A stretch of 64,000 nt of DNA from positions 3,814,597 to 3,878,596 of the forward strand of contig NZ_KB907784.1 of assembly GCF_000382185.1 (NCBI RefSeq). Direction: 5' to 3'. Positions within the stretch are counted from its first letter, which is position 1. Every line of letters starts with the position of its first letter. The DNA comes from Bordetella sp. FB-8 (GTDB lineage Bacteria; Pseudomonadota; Gammaproteobacteria; Burkholderiales; Burkholderiaceae_B). The translations under genes were made by a program, and so were the position numbers. Under the pieces are notes generated by a model, which was given only the letters and a program-made list of their open reading frames with translations, did no database searches and was not told where the DNA came from. Positions 44,549-52,704 of the stretch are shown piece by piece.

Positions 44549-44974
44549 TTAGAACAGGTCGTCATCCATGTTGGCGGGACTGCCTGCCGGGTCGGGTTGA
44601 TCCAATCCGGTCGAGGCATCGGCGTCCTCGGCTTTATTGCCCTTGTCGAGGAACTGGAGGACGTCGGCGATGATCTGGGTGGAAAAGCGGTCTTCGCCGG
44701 TGGCTTTGTCCTGGAATTTGCTGGTCTTCAGACGGCCTTCGATGTAGACGGAGCGGCCCTTGGCGCCGTAATTACCGACGATTTCAGCCAGACGGTTGAA
44801 GCAGACGATGCGATGCCATTCGGTTTCTTCGCGGCGTTCGCCCGAGTCTTTATCTTTCCAGCGACTCGTAGTGGCAACAGACAGCGTGGTGGTAGCAGCG
44901 CCGGAGGCGTTGTATTTGGTTTCGATGCGGCCGATGTTGCCGATGATTTGGACTTTGTTCAGGGATGCGCTCAT
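44549..44974 (-). CDS. ssb: Single-stranded DNA-binding protein
   Basis: A 141-residue SSB: OB fold with NKVQIIGNIGR, TTTLSVATTSRWKDK, EWHRIVCFNRLAEIV, KGRSVYIEGRLKTSKF, and an acidic C-terminal tip DDDLF that contacts repair and replication partners (chromosomal SSB ends DDDIPF). AGGAGA six bases before ATG 44974 fixes the start; a TTG two codons earlier is rejected. Mobile-element SSBs coat the incoming strand after transfer. A 159-nt nested hairpin lies upstream (45151-45309). Confidence 0.95.
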   Translation of the reverse strand: MSASLNKVQIIGNIGRIETKYNASGAATTTLSVATTSRWKDKDSGERREETEWHRIVCFNRLAEIVGNYGAKGRSVYIEGRLKTSKFQDKATGEDRFSTQIIADVLQFLDKGNKAEDADASTGLDQPDPAGSPANMDDDLF

Positions 44975-45150
44975 GTTCAATCTCCTAGTCGGGTGCCCGG
45001 GTGGGCAAGTAGTGCTGCGGTTAAAAATTCAATCGGGTTCAGCTTTGAGGGGTTCGCCGCTTCGTCCTTGAAGATCACGTAGACCCTGTTCGTAGGTTTT
45101 GGATTTGGTCTTCAAAGCTGTCCTGCGGTGATTCGCCTTCATCCTCGTTA

Positions 45151-45309
45151 GTCAGTGAGCCCTTGCCGTCCGTGACCACGCAGCGAGGACCGGAAAGGGA
45201 ACGTGGAATAAATGGGGGGACCCGCTTGCGGGGGGAAACCGTTTATGCCGCGAAAGTCCCTTGCAGGCCGCAGCACAGTGGTACGGTCGGCGCTTTAGGG
45301 CTTACTGAC
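45151..45309 (-). promoter_or_regulatory. Nested-hairpin element A upstream of ssb
   Basis: The outer arms GTCAGT (45151-45156) and ACTGAC (45304-45309) pair; next CCGTCCGTGACCAC pairs with GTGGTACGGTCGG. The inner core is AAGGGAACGTGGAATAAA ... TTTATGCCGCGAAAGTCCCTT, which pairs as AAGGGA/TCCCTT, CGTGG/CCGCG and AATAAA/TTTAT. The same core recurs in elements B and C with different but complementary stem bases. It ends 176 bp before the ssb start. Confidence 0.75.
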
Positions 45310-45526
45310 TAACGACGGTGAAGGTCTGCGCGAGAGTGTGTGAAGAGACAAATCCGGCGCGCGCCGAGCGCCCCAAGCCCCGCAGGGGCTCAAATGGCAT
45401 CCGAAGCGAAGCGCACGGATGCACAGCCGAAGGCTCAAGCAAGCGAAGCGCGCAGCAGATTTGTGCGCATCGAGCAGAACCTGGTGCCAGAAATGAAAAT
45501 GGCCCCGCGTGGGGCCGAGCTGCTGG

Positions 45527-46387
45527 CTAGAACAATGTCATCTGGCCTGCGTGCGCCGCTGCCCTTACAGCAAGGGGCATGAGGTTCTGCGCTGGTAACG
45601 CCGTAGCTGGCCCGGAATCGCGGGCTGCATCAGAAGTCGGCTTTGCCGCCGCCGCATCCTCTTCGTCGCGCTGGCGAAGCCGAGCGCTCCAGCCCCCCAT
45701 GATGTGCGCAGGCGTGTACCAATGTTCCCAGGCCTGGCCCGACAGCGCATTGCCGTGTATCACCTGGGCAGGGATGTGCAGCAGCGCCAGCTGCAAGAAC
45801 GTCATGTGCGCGCAGCGCCGGTCGATGTCGATCGCCACGGCATGCATCGAATTCTGATAGTTCACGCCTGCGTCATTTAGCGTCTGCGCCGCCGCAATAA
45901 TCATGCTGCCGGCGCCGCAAGCCGGCTCCATCAAGCGGATGAAGCCACGATCAGCAGCCTTCTGTGCAAGTTCCTGGCCATCTCCCATGAGCATCATGCC
46001 CATCAGCCGGGACACCTCATAGGGCGTGAAGAACTGGCCGTTGTGAGAGATGCCCATGTCCAGCATCATGAAGGTGCTACCTAGAAGGTCGCCAAATTCG
46101 CCGGTGGTCTGGCTCTTCTCGAACGCCATGACCAGATGCGCGAAGGCCTCGGCCAGCTGCTGCGCTTCTTGCTTATCGTATAGGCTCATGATCTGCCGGT
46201 AGCGATCCTCGCGCGTATCGGCTTGGCGCAGATCCAGCTTGGCCAGCGCAATCGCCGAGATCTCGATCCAGTCGGACCAAACGCGATCGAGGCCGCGGCT
46301 GCGGCCGATGGCCTGCAAGATGCCCAGGATGGCCTTTTGATGGTCACCAGCCGAGTTGAAATACCGCCGCTGCTGCGCCTTGCTCAT
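45527..46387 (-). CDS. N-6 DNA methylase-like protein (HsdM-type fold)
   Basis: A 286-residue protein with the SAM-binding motif EPACGAGSMIIAA (about 135-147) and the FTPYEVSRLMG motif that precedes it in type I modification subunits. The catalytic NPPY/F motif expected about 60 residues later is not visible (the position reads IHGNALSGQAWEHWYTP), so activity is doubtful. Such shortened methylases are common in plasmid leading regions. ATG 46387 chosen; the longer frame to 46483 is low-complexity. It may modify incoming DNA or have lost catalysis. Confidence 0.8.
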   Translation of the reverse strand: MSKAQQRRYFNSAGDHQKAILGILQAIGRSRGLDRVWSDWIEISAIALAKLDLRQADTREDRYRQIMSLYDKQEAQQLAEAFAHLVMAFEKSQTTGEFGDLLGSTFMMLDMGISHNGQFFTPYEVSRLMGMMLMGDGQELAQKAADRGFIRLMEPACGAGSMIIAAAQTLNDAGVNYQNSMHAVAIDIDRRCAHMTFLQLALLHIPAQVIHGNALSGQAWEHWYTPAHIMGGWSARLRQRDEEDAAAAKPTSDAARDSGPATALPAQNLMPLAVRAAAHAGQMTLF

Positions 46388-46808
46388 GATGTGCTCCGTA
46401 GTCAGGGCAGAATTGCCCGGACCCGAAGGGGCACGCCGCAGCGCAGCGCTCAAGGGGCGCCGCCGGCGAAGCCGCAAGCGCACGGCGTGCGCGCAGCCCT
46501 TGAACGCGAGAACGGTGTGTCACCATGACCGGGAGCAAGACTGCTCTCCCCGTCTGGCTTGCAACGATCGTGTTTGAAATGATGACCAGGGGGGCAAGCG
46601 CAGCGCGCAGCGCCGGCAATGCCGGCGCGAAGGCGTCAGCCGAGGAACGAGGGAATGATGGAAGCCCGATAGGGGCGAGACTCGCGGATGCGGGGTACAT
46701 CGGCGAGGCTCGATGCGAAGCACGACAGCGCGGCCCGGCTCTGCCGGGAGACGCTACGATTGATGTAATCGCCAACAGAATTCCGAAACCTAGAATCAGG
46801 AGAGAAAT
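46388..46808. other. Gap with a diverged nested hairpin
   Basis: GCACGCCG (46431-46438) pairs with CGGCGTGC (46483-46490), and AAGGGGC (46453 on) with GCCCTTG further right; a CGGC-GAA-GCCG stem lies inside. It sits upstream of the methylase gene as elements A-C do for their genes, but lacks the AACGTGGAATA core. The right part holds no gene and probably the promoter of the FRG gene. Confidence 0.4.
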
Positions 46809-47699
46809 GTGGCAAAAATAAAGACGATCGATTGCACAACTGTCGATGAGCTCTGGGATGAAATCTCACCGATTGGAAAGAATTTTGACGGCGTGCGATC
46901 TAGCTACATTTTCAGAGGTCAAAAAGACAGCACCTGGAAGCTAACGCCGAAGGTGTATCGCGAAGATGTACTGAAAAAATATAAGACAGGCATCAATAGT
47001 CTAATGACTGATCATCATGGTCAGACAGTCTTTGAATTTTTACTTCTTGAACGCCTAGTCCATTTTTGCGATTCACGAGGACTCGCGATTCCAGGCGATT
47101 CAATGGAATTTAGGGATTATTTTCAGCTCGAAAAAATCAGTTCTATACATAGCCATGACAACTTTGCCTGGCCGCAAGATCAGGTTTTGCCCCTCATGGC
47201 GTTGGCGCAGCACCACGGCATTCCGACGCGATTGTTAGACTGGACCAGAAATTCGTACGTAGCCGCTTACTTTGCAGCGTTGGATGTGGTCAAAAGTGAC
47301 CAGATATCTGGCGACGGAAAGCTTGCGATATTTGGCTTCTCATTTAATGATCGCAGGCGAGATGTGGGCTATCGATATGTTCGGGTACCAGGCAGCACGT
47401 CAGTAAATCTGGCTGCGCAAACGGGCTCTTTCATTCTTGTTAACAATAGCGGATATCAAGGCCAGGACTTCACATATGGCGTTAGCCTGGAAGATAAGTT
47501 TGAAGAGAATCAAGATGCTGGGGAGAGATTGATCAAGCTGACGCTTCCTCAACGACTCGCGGCAGAATTACTGGTTCGATGCAGTAAATTTGGCTTTACT
47601 GCCGCTTCGATTTTCCCTGGATACGATGGAGCCGCAAATGCTGTCCTTGAATACTACCTAGCTAATGGATTTAACCAAAGGGAGAACGAGGAAAATTGA
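46809..47699 (+). CDS. FRG-domain protein, AT-rich cargo gene
   Basis: A 296-residue protein with the FRG domain: YIFRGQKDSTWKLTPKVYR (about 33-51) and AQHHGIPTRLLDWTRNSYVAAYFAA (about 137-161). FRG proteins are widespread in mobile elements and near defence genes; their biochemical role is largely unknown. Starts at GTG with AGGAGAG upstream. The gene is clearly more AT-rich than everything around it and on the opposite strand to its neighbours, so it is a separate insertion into the block, perhaps a defence gene. Confidence 0.8.
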   Translation: MAKIKTIDCTTVDELWDEISPIGKNFDGVRSSYIFRGQKDSTWKLTPKVYREDVLKKYKTGINSLMTDHHGQTVFEFLLLERLVHFCDSRGLAIPGDSMEFRDYFQLEKISSIHSHDNFAWPQDQVLPLMALAQHHGIPTRLLDWTRNSYVAAYFAALDVVKSDQISGDGKLAIFGFSFNDRRRDVGYRYVRVPGSTSVNLAAQTGSFILVNNSGYQGQDFTYGVSLEDKFEENQDAGERLIKLTLPQRLAAELLVRCSKFGFTAASIFPGYDGAANAVLEYYLANGFNQRENEEN

Positions 47700-47759
47700 A
47701 TGTAAATTCGAGACTAAATTTTGGATTAGCCCTCTGACAGGGAAATTCTTCCTTGATAG

Positions 47760-47783
47760 GTGTCGCGCCAGCGGGCGCGACAC
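47760..47783. terminator. Strong stem-loop after the FRG gene
   Basis: GTGTCGCGCC-4-GGCGCGACAC: a perfect 10-bp stem 60 bp after the FRG stop. There is no immediate T-run, so its role as a terminator is uncertain. Confidence 0.45.
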
Positions 47784-47899
47784 AAAAGCCATGCTTTTTC
47801 CGCTGGCGCAGCCACACTCCCCTCTTCCAGAGTTTCTGCGTAGCAGCTCGATCGGATGGACGCCGGCGGGGGGCCCGCCGCGGCAGGCCCGCGGAAGCG

Positions 47900-48163
47900 T
47901 CAAGGCGATCCCAATCCGAACCACACGCGGCGAGCCAGGCTTGCCAGATCGATATCGCCCAGCGCCACGGCCGCCAGTTCGGTATTGGTCAAGCTTTGTA
48001 GAAACTGCACCCGCTCAAGTGCTCGGCGCCGGTCCAACTCCGCTTCGGCCATGGCCGGCCAATTATCTACGGCTGCAATCAATCGAATCCGGTCAATATC
48101 TGCCCTGGCCATGCCACGTAGCTGCGCTGCAATGTTGTTCTGCATTTCGGCGGCGGCGCTCAT
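47900..48163 (-). CDS. Hypothetical 87-residue helical protein
   Basis: A small helical protein (MQNNIAAQLRGMARADIDRI, AELDRRRALERVQFL) whose start overlaps the methyltransferase stop by four bases, so it is co-translated with it. No family recognised; it may assist the methyltransferase. Confidence 0.55.
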   Translation of the reverse strand: MSAAAEMQNNIAAQLRGMARADIDRIRLIAAVDNWPAMAEAELDRRRALERVQFLQSLTNTELAAVALGDIDLASLARRVWFGLGSP

Positions 48164-48807
48164 GCTGCAATCCTCATATCAATGCGCTGTCCGAGCCGGG
48201 CCACTGCCGCGGCGTGGTATTTCGGATCGAGTTCGATGCCGAGGAAACGTCGGCCAGATTCGCGCGCGGCCAGGCACGTCGAGCCGGATCCGGCGAAGGG
48301 ATCGAGCACGATGCCTCGCGCCGGCGAGAAGGACTCGACGAGCGGACGCAGGCACTGAACCGGCTTTTGCGTGGGGTGATAGCGATTGCCCGAGTATTGC
48401 CAGGGCAACACGTCAGGTAGGGGCGCCGACGGCATGGCCGGCCGGCCCTTGGCGAGCAGGTAGGCCGATTCGTGCTGGTACTTCAGAAAACGTGACGACG
48501 AGCTGTAGGTCTTGGCAAAGACCAGGTGACCTACGATCCGAAAGCCGGCCGCGCGCCAAGCGGACATGAATTGGTCGACGGCCTGCCAGCCGTAGAACGA
48601 GACGCAGAAGGCGTCCTCGCGCAAGACACGGTGCATTTGCGCGAAGGCCGGGCCCAGCCAGTCGCCGGCGGTGTCATTGGCGATGCTGCGGCCTGAGCGA
48701 TCCTTGTAATTGACCAGATACGGGGGATCGGTGAGGATGAAATCGACGCTTCCCGCAGGGAAAGTCGGCATGACTTCCAAGCAGTTACCCAGAACGATGC
48801 GGCTCAT
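48160..48807 (-). CDS. DNA adenine/cytosine-N4 methyltransferase
   Basis: A 215-residue methyltransferase with the catalytic motif TDPPYLVNYKD near residue 28 placed before the SAM motif DPFAGSGSTCLAA near 178 (beta-class order), and HPTQKPV near 155. No restriction partner is adjacent, so it is an orphan enzyme that probably protects the element on entry. ATG 48807 has GGGAGCC upstream; the frame to 48858 is not needed. Element C begins 43 bp upstream. Confidence 0.92.
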   Translation of the reverse strand: MSRIVLGNCLEVMPTFPAGSVDFILTDPPYLVNYKDRSGRSIANDTAGDWLGPAFAQMHRVLREDAFCVSFYGWQAVDQFMSAWRAAGFRIVGHLVFAKTYSSSSRFLKYQHESAYLLAKGRPAMPSAPLPDVLPWQYSGNRYHPTQKPVQCLRPLVESFSPARGIVLDPFAGSGSTCLAARESGRRFLGIELDPKYHAAAVARLGQRIDMRIAA

Positions 48808-48850
48808 TGGCGGCTCCCTAGCGTACAGCCGCGGCAGGGGATCTGCCTTG

Positions 48851-49039
48851 CGCTGCACGGGGCATGCGGGCGCAGGACACGCAAAGCGCGGTCAAGGGAA
48901 CGTGGAATACCGCAGTGCGCGAAGCGCGCGAGGATATGCCGCGAAAGCCCTTGAAAGGGGGAAGGCGGCGAAAATCACTTACGCCGCCTGCAGCCCTATC
49001 CGAGCTGGCGGGGGCTGCGACGGTAGGCACCGTGCAGCG
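48851..49039 (-). promoter_or_regulatory. Nested-hairpin element C upstream of the methyltransferase
   Basis: Outer arms CGCTGCACGG (48851-48860) and CCGTGCAGCG (49030-49039) pair perfectly; next GGGCGCAGG (48868-48876) pairs with CCTGCAGCCC (48987-48996); the inner core is AAGGGAACGTGGAATA ... TATGCCGCGAAAGCCCTT (about 48894-48953). A further 8-bp hairpin AGGCGGCG/CGCCGCCT is in the right half. Core shared with elements A and B; flanking stems differ in sequence but not in pairing. Confidence 0.72.
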
Positions 49040-49091
49040 TTTTCCAAGCTTTTCAAGAGTTGGGACACGGCGTAGCCGCTCACTTTGGGCG

Positions 49092-49145
49092 GTAAAAAAA
49101 TGTGCCTACAAGGGAAGGCATCACCCTTCCCCTGCAGGACAGGCA
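49092..49145 (-). terminator. Rho-independent terminator after the DUF932 gene
   Basis: On the minus strand a long stem (TGCCT/AGGCA outside GGGAAGG/CCTTCCC) is followed by a run of T (complement of 49093-49099). It starts right after the DUF932 stop. Confidence 0.75.
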
Positions 49146-49146
49146 A

Positions 49147-49980
49147 TTACGACTTGAGTTCGGCCATCCTCTCCGTCAGAGTCCACAGCGCACGATTCAG
49201 TGCCGTGTTCTGATCAAGACCGGAAATTGCCCGCGTCGACGTGGGTCGGTTCTTGGCGTTGCGGCCATGCAGGCCGCCGCGCATGATGTTTTCCTGCGCG
49301 ACATTGAAGGTCGTCCAGAGATCTCGGCCGGTGTCGGCCTGCCGGCGCGGGCGGATAAGCTGCTCGGCCTGAATGGGCACGTGGTCGGCGTTGTCGTAGC
49401 GCAGCTGCAGGGCGGCATCCGCGAAGGCCTGGCGCTCCTCGGTCGACAGGGTGAGGCTTTCCATGCGCTCGCGCGATTGGGTGATCAGATCGAAGGATTC
49501 GAGGATAACGTTGGCGCCATCGAGGACCTGGTCCTTGATGTTGCCCTTGTGCGGGACGCGGATGTCGTGGAAGGTGTCACCGCAGATCATGCCGTTGGCA
49601 CAGGCGAACCGAAAGACCCCGGCCAGCATCTGGTAGCTGCTCGCGCCGTTGTGCGAGTTCAGGAGGATGATCTCGTTGGCGGCCTTTTCGTTGATGTGGT
49701 TGGCATGGCGAAGGCGGATCATGTTCTTGGTGAAGTCGCGGTGCGCATCGTCACGCACTCGAGCCTGGGCCGCCATGAAGGGCTGAAAGCCCTCCGCCCG
49801 CAGGCCGGCCAGGATGTCGCTGGTCGGGATGTAGGCGTACTTGGCAGAGCGGCTTTCGTGGGCGGCATCGGCGAAGATGGAGGGAGCGACTTGGCGCAGT
49901 TCGTCGTCGGTCATCGGGCGGTCCTGGCGGAAAGAACGGAAACCGGCACCGAAACGGGAAGCAAGGCGGGAGGGGTACAT
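49147..49980 (-). CDS. DUF932 plasmid protein
   Basis: A 277-residue protein of the DUF932 family found on many plasmids and integrative elements, usually near ssb and antirestriction genes. Seen here: FMAAQARVRDDAHRDFTKNMIRL, NEIILLNSHNGASSYQMLAGVFRFACANGMICG and a helical C-terminal half. Function unknown. AGGAG precedes the ATG; element B lies 111 bp upstream, and a terminator follows. Confidence 0.85.
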   Translation of the reverse strand: MYPSRLASRFGAGFRSFRQDRPMTDDELRQVAPSIFADAAHESRSAKYAYIPTSDILAGLRAEGFQPFMAAQARVRDDAHRDFTKNMIRLRHANHINEKAANEIILLNSHNGASSYQMLAGVFRFACANGMICGDTFHDIRVPHKGNIKDQVLDGANVILESFDLITQSRERMESLTLSTEERQAFADAALQLRYDNADHVPIQAEQLIRPRRQADTGRDLWTTFNVAQENIMRGGLHGRNAKNRPTSTRAISGLDQNTALNRALWTLTERMAELKS

Positions 49981-50090
49981 GAAAGCTCCTGGAGGTTGTG
50001 GGTTAGTGCTGCCCGGGCCTGAAGATCGTTAGCCCGATCGTGATCGGCGTTGGTCGCTGGACGTGGTCTTCGCGGTTGTTTGCCGCCGGT

Positions 50091-50254
50091 CCTGTGAGTC
50101 GCCGAGCCCGTGCCGTCCGTGACCAGGGAGCGCTGGCCGGAAAGGGGAACGTGGAATAAATAGCGAGCCAGGCGAGCGGTTTATGCCGCGAAAGCCCCTT
50201 GCAGGACGGGGCGTAGTGGTACGGTCGGCGGTTTAGGGCTCGCCGGCGCACAGG
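50091..50254 (-). promoter_or_regulatory. Nested-hairpin element B upstream of the DUF932 gene
   Basis: Outer arms CCTGTG (50091-50096) and CACAGG (50249-50254); then AGCCC/GGGCT; then CCGTCCGTGACCA with TGGTACGGTCGG; inner core AAGGGGAACGTGGAATAAA ... TTTATGCCGCGAAAGCCCCTT. Compared with element A the core stem has G-C where A has A-T, and the outer arms are different sequences that still pair, which is compensatory change. Confidence 0.75.
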
Positions 50255-50423
50255 CCCGCCGGCATCTCGCCACCAGGCTCAGCTACCCAGGACGGCCCGC
50301 GCGGCGAGCGCCCCTGGCCGTAGGCCCAAACTTCTGCCTGCGAAGCGGGCAGTGAAGTCCGATTTCAAGCGCTACACTGCCCAGGCGAAATCGCGCCCTT
50401 CCCTACCCCGCAGGAGATGTTTG

Positions 50424-51101
50424 ATGACGTTGGTCCATATCCAAGGCAACACCTGGTTGAACACCGACCTGGTCGCGAAAGTGACGATCGAGAAAAAGGA
50501 ATCGGGAGGGTTCGGCAGCATCATCTCGCGCGCATTCAGTCCAGCGGGCATCGAACTTGGAGAGTTCACCTCGGAATACGTGACGCAATTTCGGCCCGCG
50601 GTTCCGCTCGATCGCCTGCAAGCCAAATATCTTCACGAAGAAATTCGGCGCGCGATCAATGAAAAGCGCGATGTGATTCCCTGGAATGCGCGCAAGCCGA
50701 CGGTATATTTTTTCCAAGGCGATCAGCTTGACAGGGGGCTGCTGATCAGCAAGATCAAAGCAACGGGCGGCGACTACGCCGTGCGCAAGCTGGAGCCACT
50801 GGACGGCCAGCAATTCGTCGCAGATCTCAAGGAAGTCGCCGCATACGGTTGTCTGGCCTTCGATCTGGCGCTCGCAGAGAAGTGGGAGTCTGAGTCGTTG
50901 CACACTGGCTTGAGGATCCTCGAAGAGCGTGCCTTGGCGCTGGGTAAGTTTCTGCTCGTGATGGCTGACAATGCCGCTGATCTCGACCACGTCCAGGCCA
51001 ATGCCAATTTAAGAACACCAGTCAAATGGCTCGGAGCAAATGATTTCCCGCGCCTGGCCTTCAACACGAAGGAAGACGGTACGCGCCTGGAAGCCGCCTA
51101 A
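50424..51101 (+). CDS. Hypothetical 225-residue protein
   Basis: A soluble alpha/beta protein with no recognised motif (IQGNTWLNTDLVAKVTIEKK at the start, LAEKWESESLHTGLRILEERALALG in the middle). AGGAG at 50412-50416 fixes ATG 50424. It is divergent from the DUF932 gene and followed 30 bp later by a small gene on the same strand. Confidence 0.65.
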   Translation: MTLVHIQGNTWLNTDLVAKVTIEKKESGGFGSIISRAFSPAGIELGEFTSEYVTQFRPAVPLDRLQAKYLHEEIRRAINEKRDVIPWNARKPTVYFFQGDQLDRGLLISKIKATGGDYAVRKLEPLDGQQFVADLKEVAAYGCLAFDLALAEKWESESLHTGLRILEERALALGKFLLVMADNAADLDHVQANANLRTPVKWLGANDFPRLAFNTKEDGTRLEAA

Positions 51102-51131
51102 GTTCCCGAGTTCGAACTGGGAGTGGAGACG

Positions 51132-51338
51132 ATGGAAAACGACTCGCAACCCATCAGCTGGCAGCAAAAGGACGCCTATTCGTGGTTCGGCCCGAAAGGC
51201 TGGACAATCTGCCGCGTGTATGTGTTCGGGCAATGGCGGTTTAAACTCTGGCCACCGGCAGACCCGGCGATGCACGTCGGTTGGCGATCTTCGTTTGAGG
51301 CCGCGCAGACGCTCTATCGGGAATTCAATGGCCTATGA
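51132..51338 (+). CDS. Hypothetical 68-residue tryptophan-rich protein
   Basis: A small protein with seven tryptophans and an alternating aromatic pattern (ISWQQKDAYSWFGPKGW, VYVFGQWRFKLWPP). ATG 51132 chosen with GGAG upstream, rather than GTG three codons earlier. Convergent with the nucleotidyltransferase gene. No family recognised. Confidence 0.55.
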   Translation: MENDSQPISWQQKDAYSWFGPKGWTICRVYVFGQWRFKLWPPADPAMHVGWRSSFEAAQTLYREFNGL

Positions 51339-51362
51339 GTCGGCCTGGCCAGGCGCGGCGAA

Positions 51363-52232
51363 CTACTTGCCCAGCGCCGGTCCCTTGGGTTGGTAAGCGA
51401 CATTACGTTCTTCCAAGCTCTTCTCCGCTATCTGCCCCACCAGGCCGACTTCACCTTGAGGATAGCGGATCTGCACGTTCTGCCCAGGTCGCAACATCGA
51501 CATACTTCCAGTCAAATGCGTCCGGTCGTGCCGCACGAGCATGGCGTCGACGTCTTGCATGACCACGCGGGAATCGACGGTTAGAACGCGGCCAGCGTAC
51601 TGGCTTCCCGGCTCTGCCGGCCTTGCCGATGCCACGTCGAACCCCAAATTTCGCAGTTCAGCTGCGCGGGCCATGTCGACGGCCTCTCTGATGTTGATCA
51701 TGAGCATGGTCTTGTCACCGACGAACCCGCCTACAGCTTCGTCAGCTCGCCTTTCGATCGCCGCGGCCGTGGTCAACCCGTGGGCCACCAGGGCCTGGAT
51801 GTCGCTTTTGTCGTGGTCGAGGAAGCGAGCGATTTTGCTCACCGCCAGATCGACCGGAGCCAACACGCGCACGTGCATGTTCGGGAAGCCAAAAGGCACT
51901 TCAACCGAATCGATCTCGTAGTCCTCATGCATCAAGGCGAATGTTGAGTTGTAATTCCTATCAAAGTGCAGCAGCTGCGGGATGCCCTTGTCGCTCTTGA
52001 CCTCGATGTACAGATCTTCGGGAATTTCCAGGCGCCTCGAAAAGTGGGCGTCGATGTCGCCGCTTACCCTGGATGCGGTGTAAAGGTGTATGGCCACGCC
52101 ACCTGCGATATAGGCAACGACAGGGCTTTGCTGCGGTTGCCGCAGCTGCAGCTCTTCGAACAGCGTCTTCGTTGCCTGAGCAAATGGCGTTTCGGTATGA
52201 AAATGCGGCGTGGGTTGCTTGGTGTCAGACAT
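51363..52232 (-). CDS. Nucleotidyltransferase-like protein fused to a KfrB-like C-terminal domain
   Basis: A 289-residue protein. The N-terminal 190 residues resemble DUF6036-type nucleotidyltransferase-fold proteins: AYIAGGVAIHLYTASRVSGDIDAHF (about 41-65, GG followed by DxD) and a helical region with DLAVSKIARFLDHDKSD. The last 85 residues (from AEPGSQYAGRVL) form a separate module, with QIRYPQGEVGLV and a final KGPALGK, that also ends the Fic protein at 52705. It looks like the KfrB domain of IncP-type plasmids. The upstream 96-residue gene ends 7 bp before this start, an arrangement like an antitoxin-toxin pair (MNT-like). Activity is not proven. Confidence 0.65.
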   Translation of the reverse strand: MSDTKQPTPHFHTETPFAQATKTLFEELQLRQPQQSPVVAYIAGGVAIHLYTASRVSGDIDAHFSRRLEIPEDLYIEVKSDKGIPQLLHFDRNYNSTFALMHEDYEIDSVEVPFGFPNMHVRVLAPVDLAVSKIARFLDHDKSDIQALVAHGLTTAAAIERRADEAVGGFVGDKTMLMINIREAVDMARAAELRNLGFDVASARPAEPGSQYAGRVLTVDSRVVMQDVDAMLVRHDRTHLTGSMSMLRPGQNVQIRYPQGEVGLVGQIAEKSLEERNVAYQPKGPALGK

Positions 52233-52239
52233 CGACCAC

Positions 52240-52530
52240 TCAATGCATGAGCTTGGATAGCGAGAACTGAAATTGGCTCGGATCACCCACGTGCCCTGCT
52301 TTCTGAAGCTGGGCATAGGAAGCCGGTTCACCTGTCAGGTGATGCGTCTCATAGAAGGTTCGATAAGCCTCCCACAATTTTTCCGCACCGCTTGCATACT
52401 GACGCCCCAGCACCATGGCCGCGGCACGCCAGACGTCAGCCTCGGTCTTGGAGCGCGGCACAACAGGCTTGCCGGCCGCGGCAAGCGCGCAGCGTTTCAG
52501 CAAGTCGGTATCGTGAGTATGCGTTCCCAT
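52240..52530 (-). CDS. Small helical protein, possible antitoxin partner
   Basis: A 96-residue charged helical protein (DVWRAAAMVLGRQYASGAEKLWEAYRTFYETHH). It precedes the nucleotidyltransferase-like gene by 7 bp on the same strand. Position and size suggest a partner or antitoxin, but no antitoxin family is recognised. Confidence 0.5.
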   Translation of the reverse strand: MGTHTHDTDLLKRCALAAAGKPVVPRSKTEADVWRAAAMVLGRQYASGAEKLWEAYRTFYETHHLTGEPASYAQLQKAGHVGDPSQFQFSLSKLMH

Positions 52531-52704
52531 ACCATGCTCCAGATGAACCTATCAGGCGGCAGCGTAGTGACGGACAATGGCCTGCCGAACTCGGAAAAGA
52601 CGCAGGCATCCAAGCCTCTATTTTACCGAGTAAGCCCCTGAAATACCAGGAGTTACAGGCGTACCACATGCAGCAAAACGCCGGCAGCTGCAACCCTGAC
52701 CAGT

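Noticed and set aside
45340..45582. 80-codon plus-strand frame between element A and the methylase gene
   Set aside because: Built from GCGAAGCGC-type low-complexity repeats, overlaps the end of the methylase gene antisense, and lacks a ribosome site.
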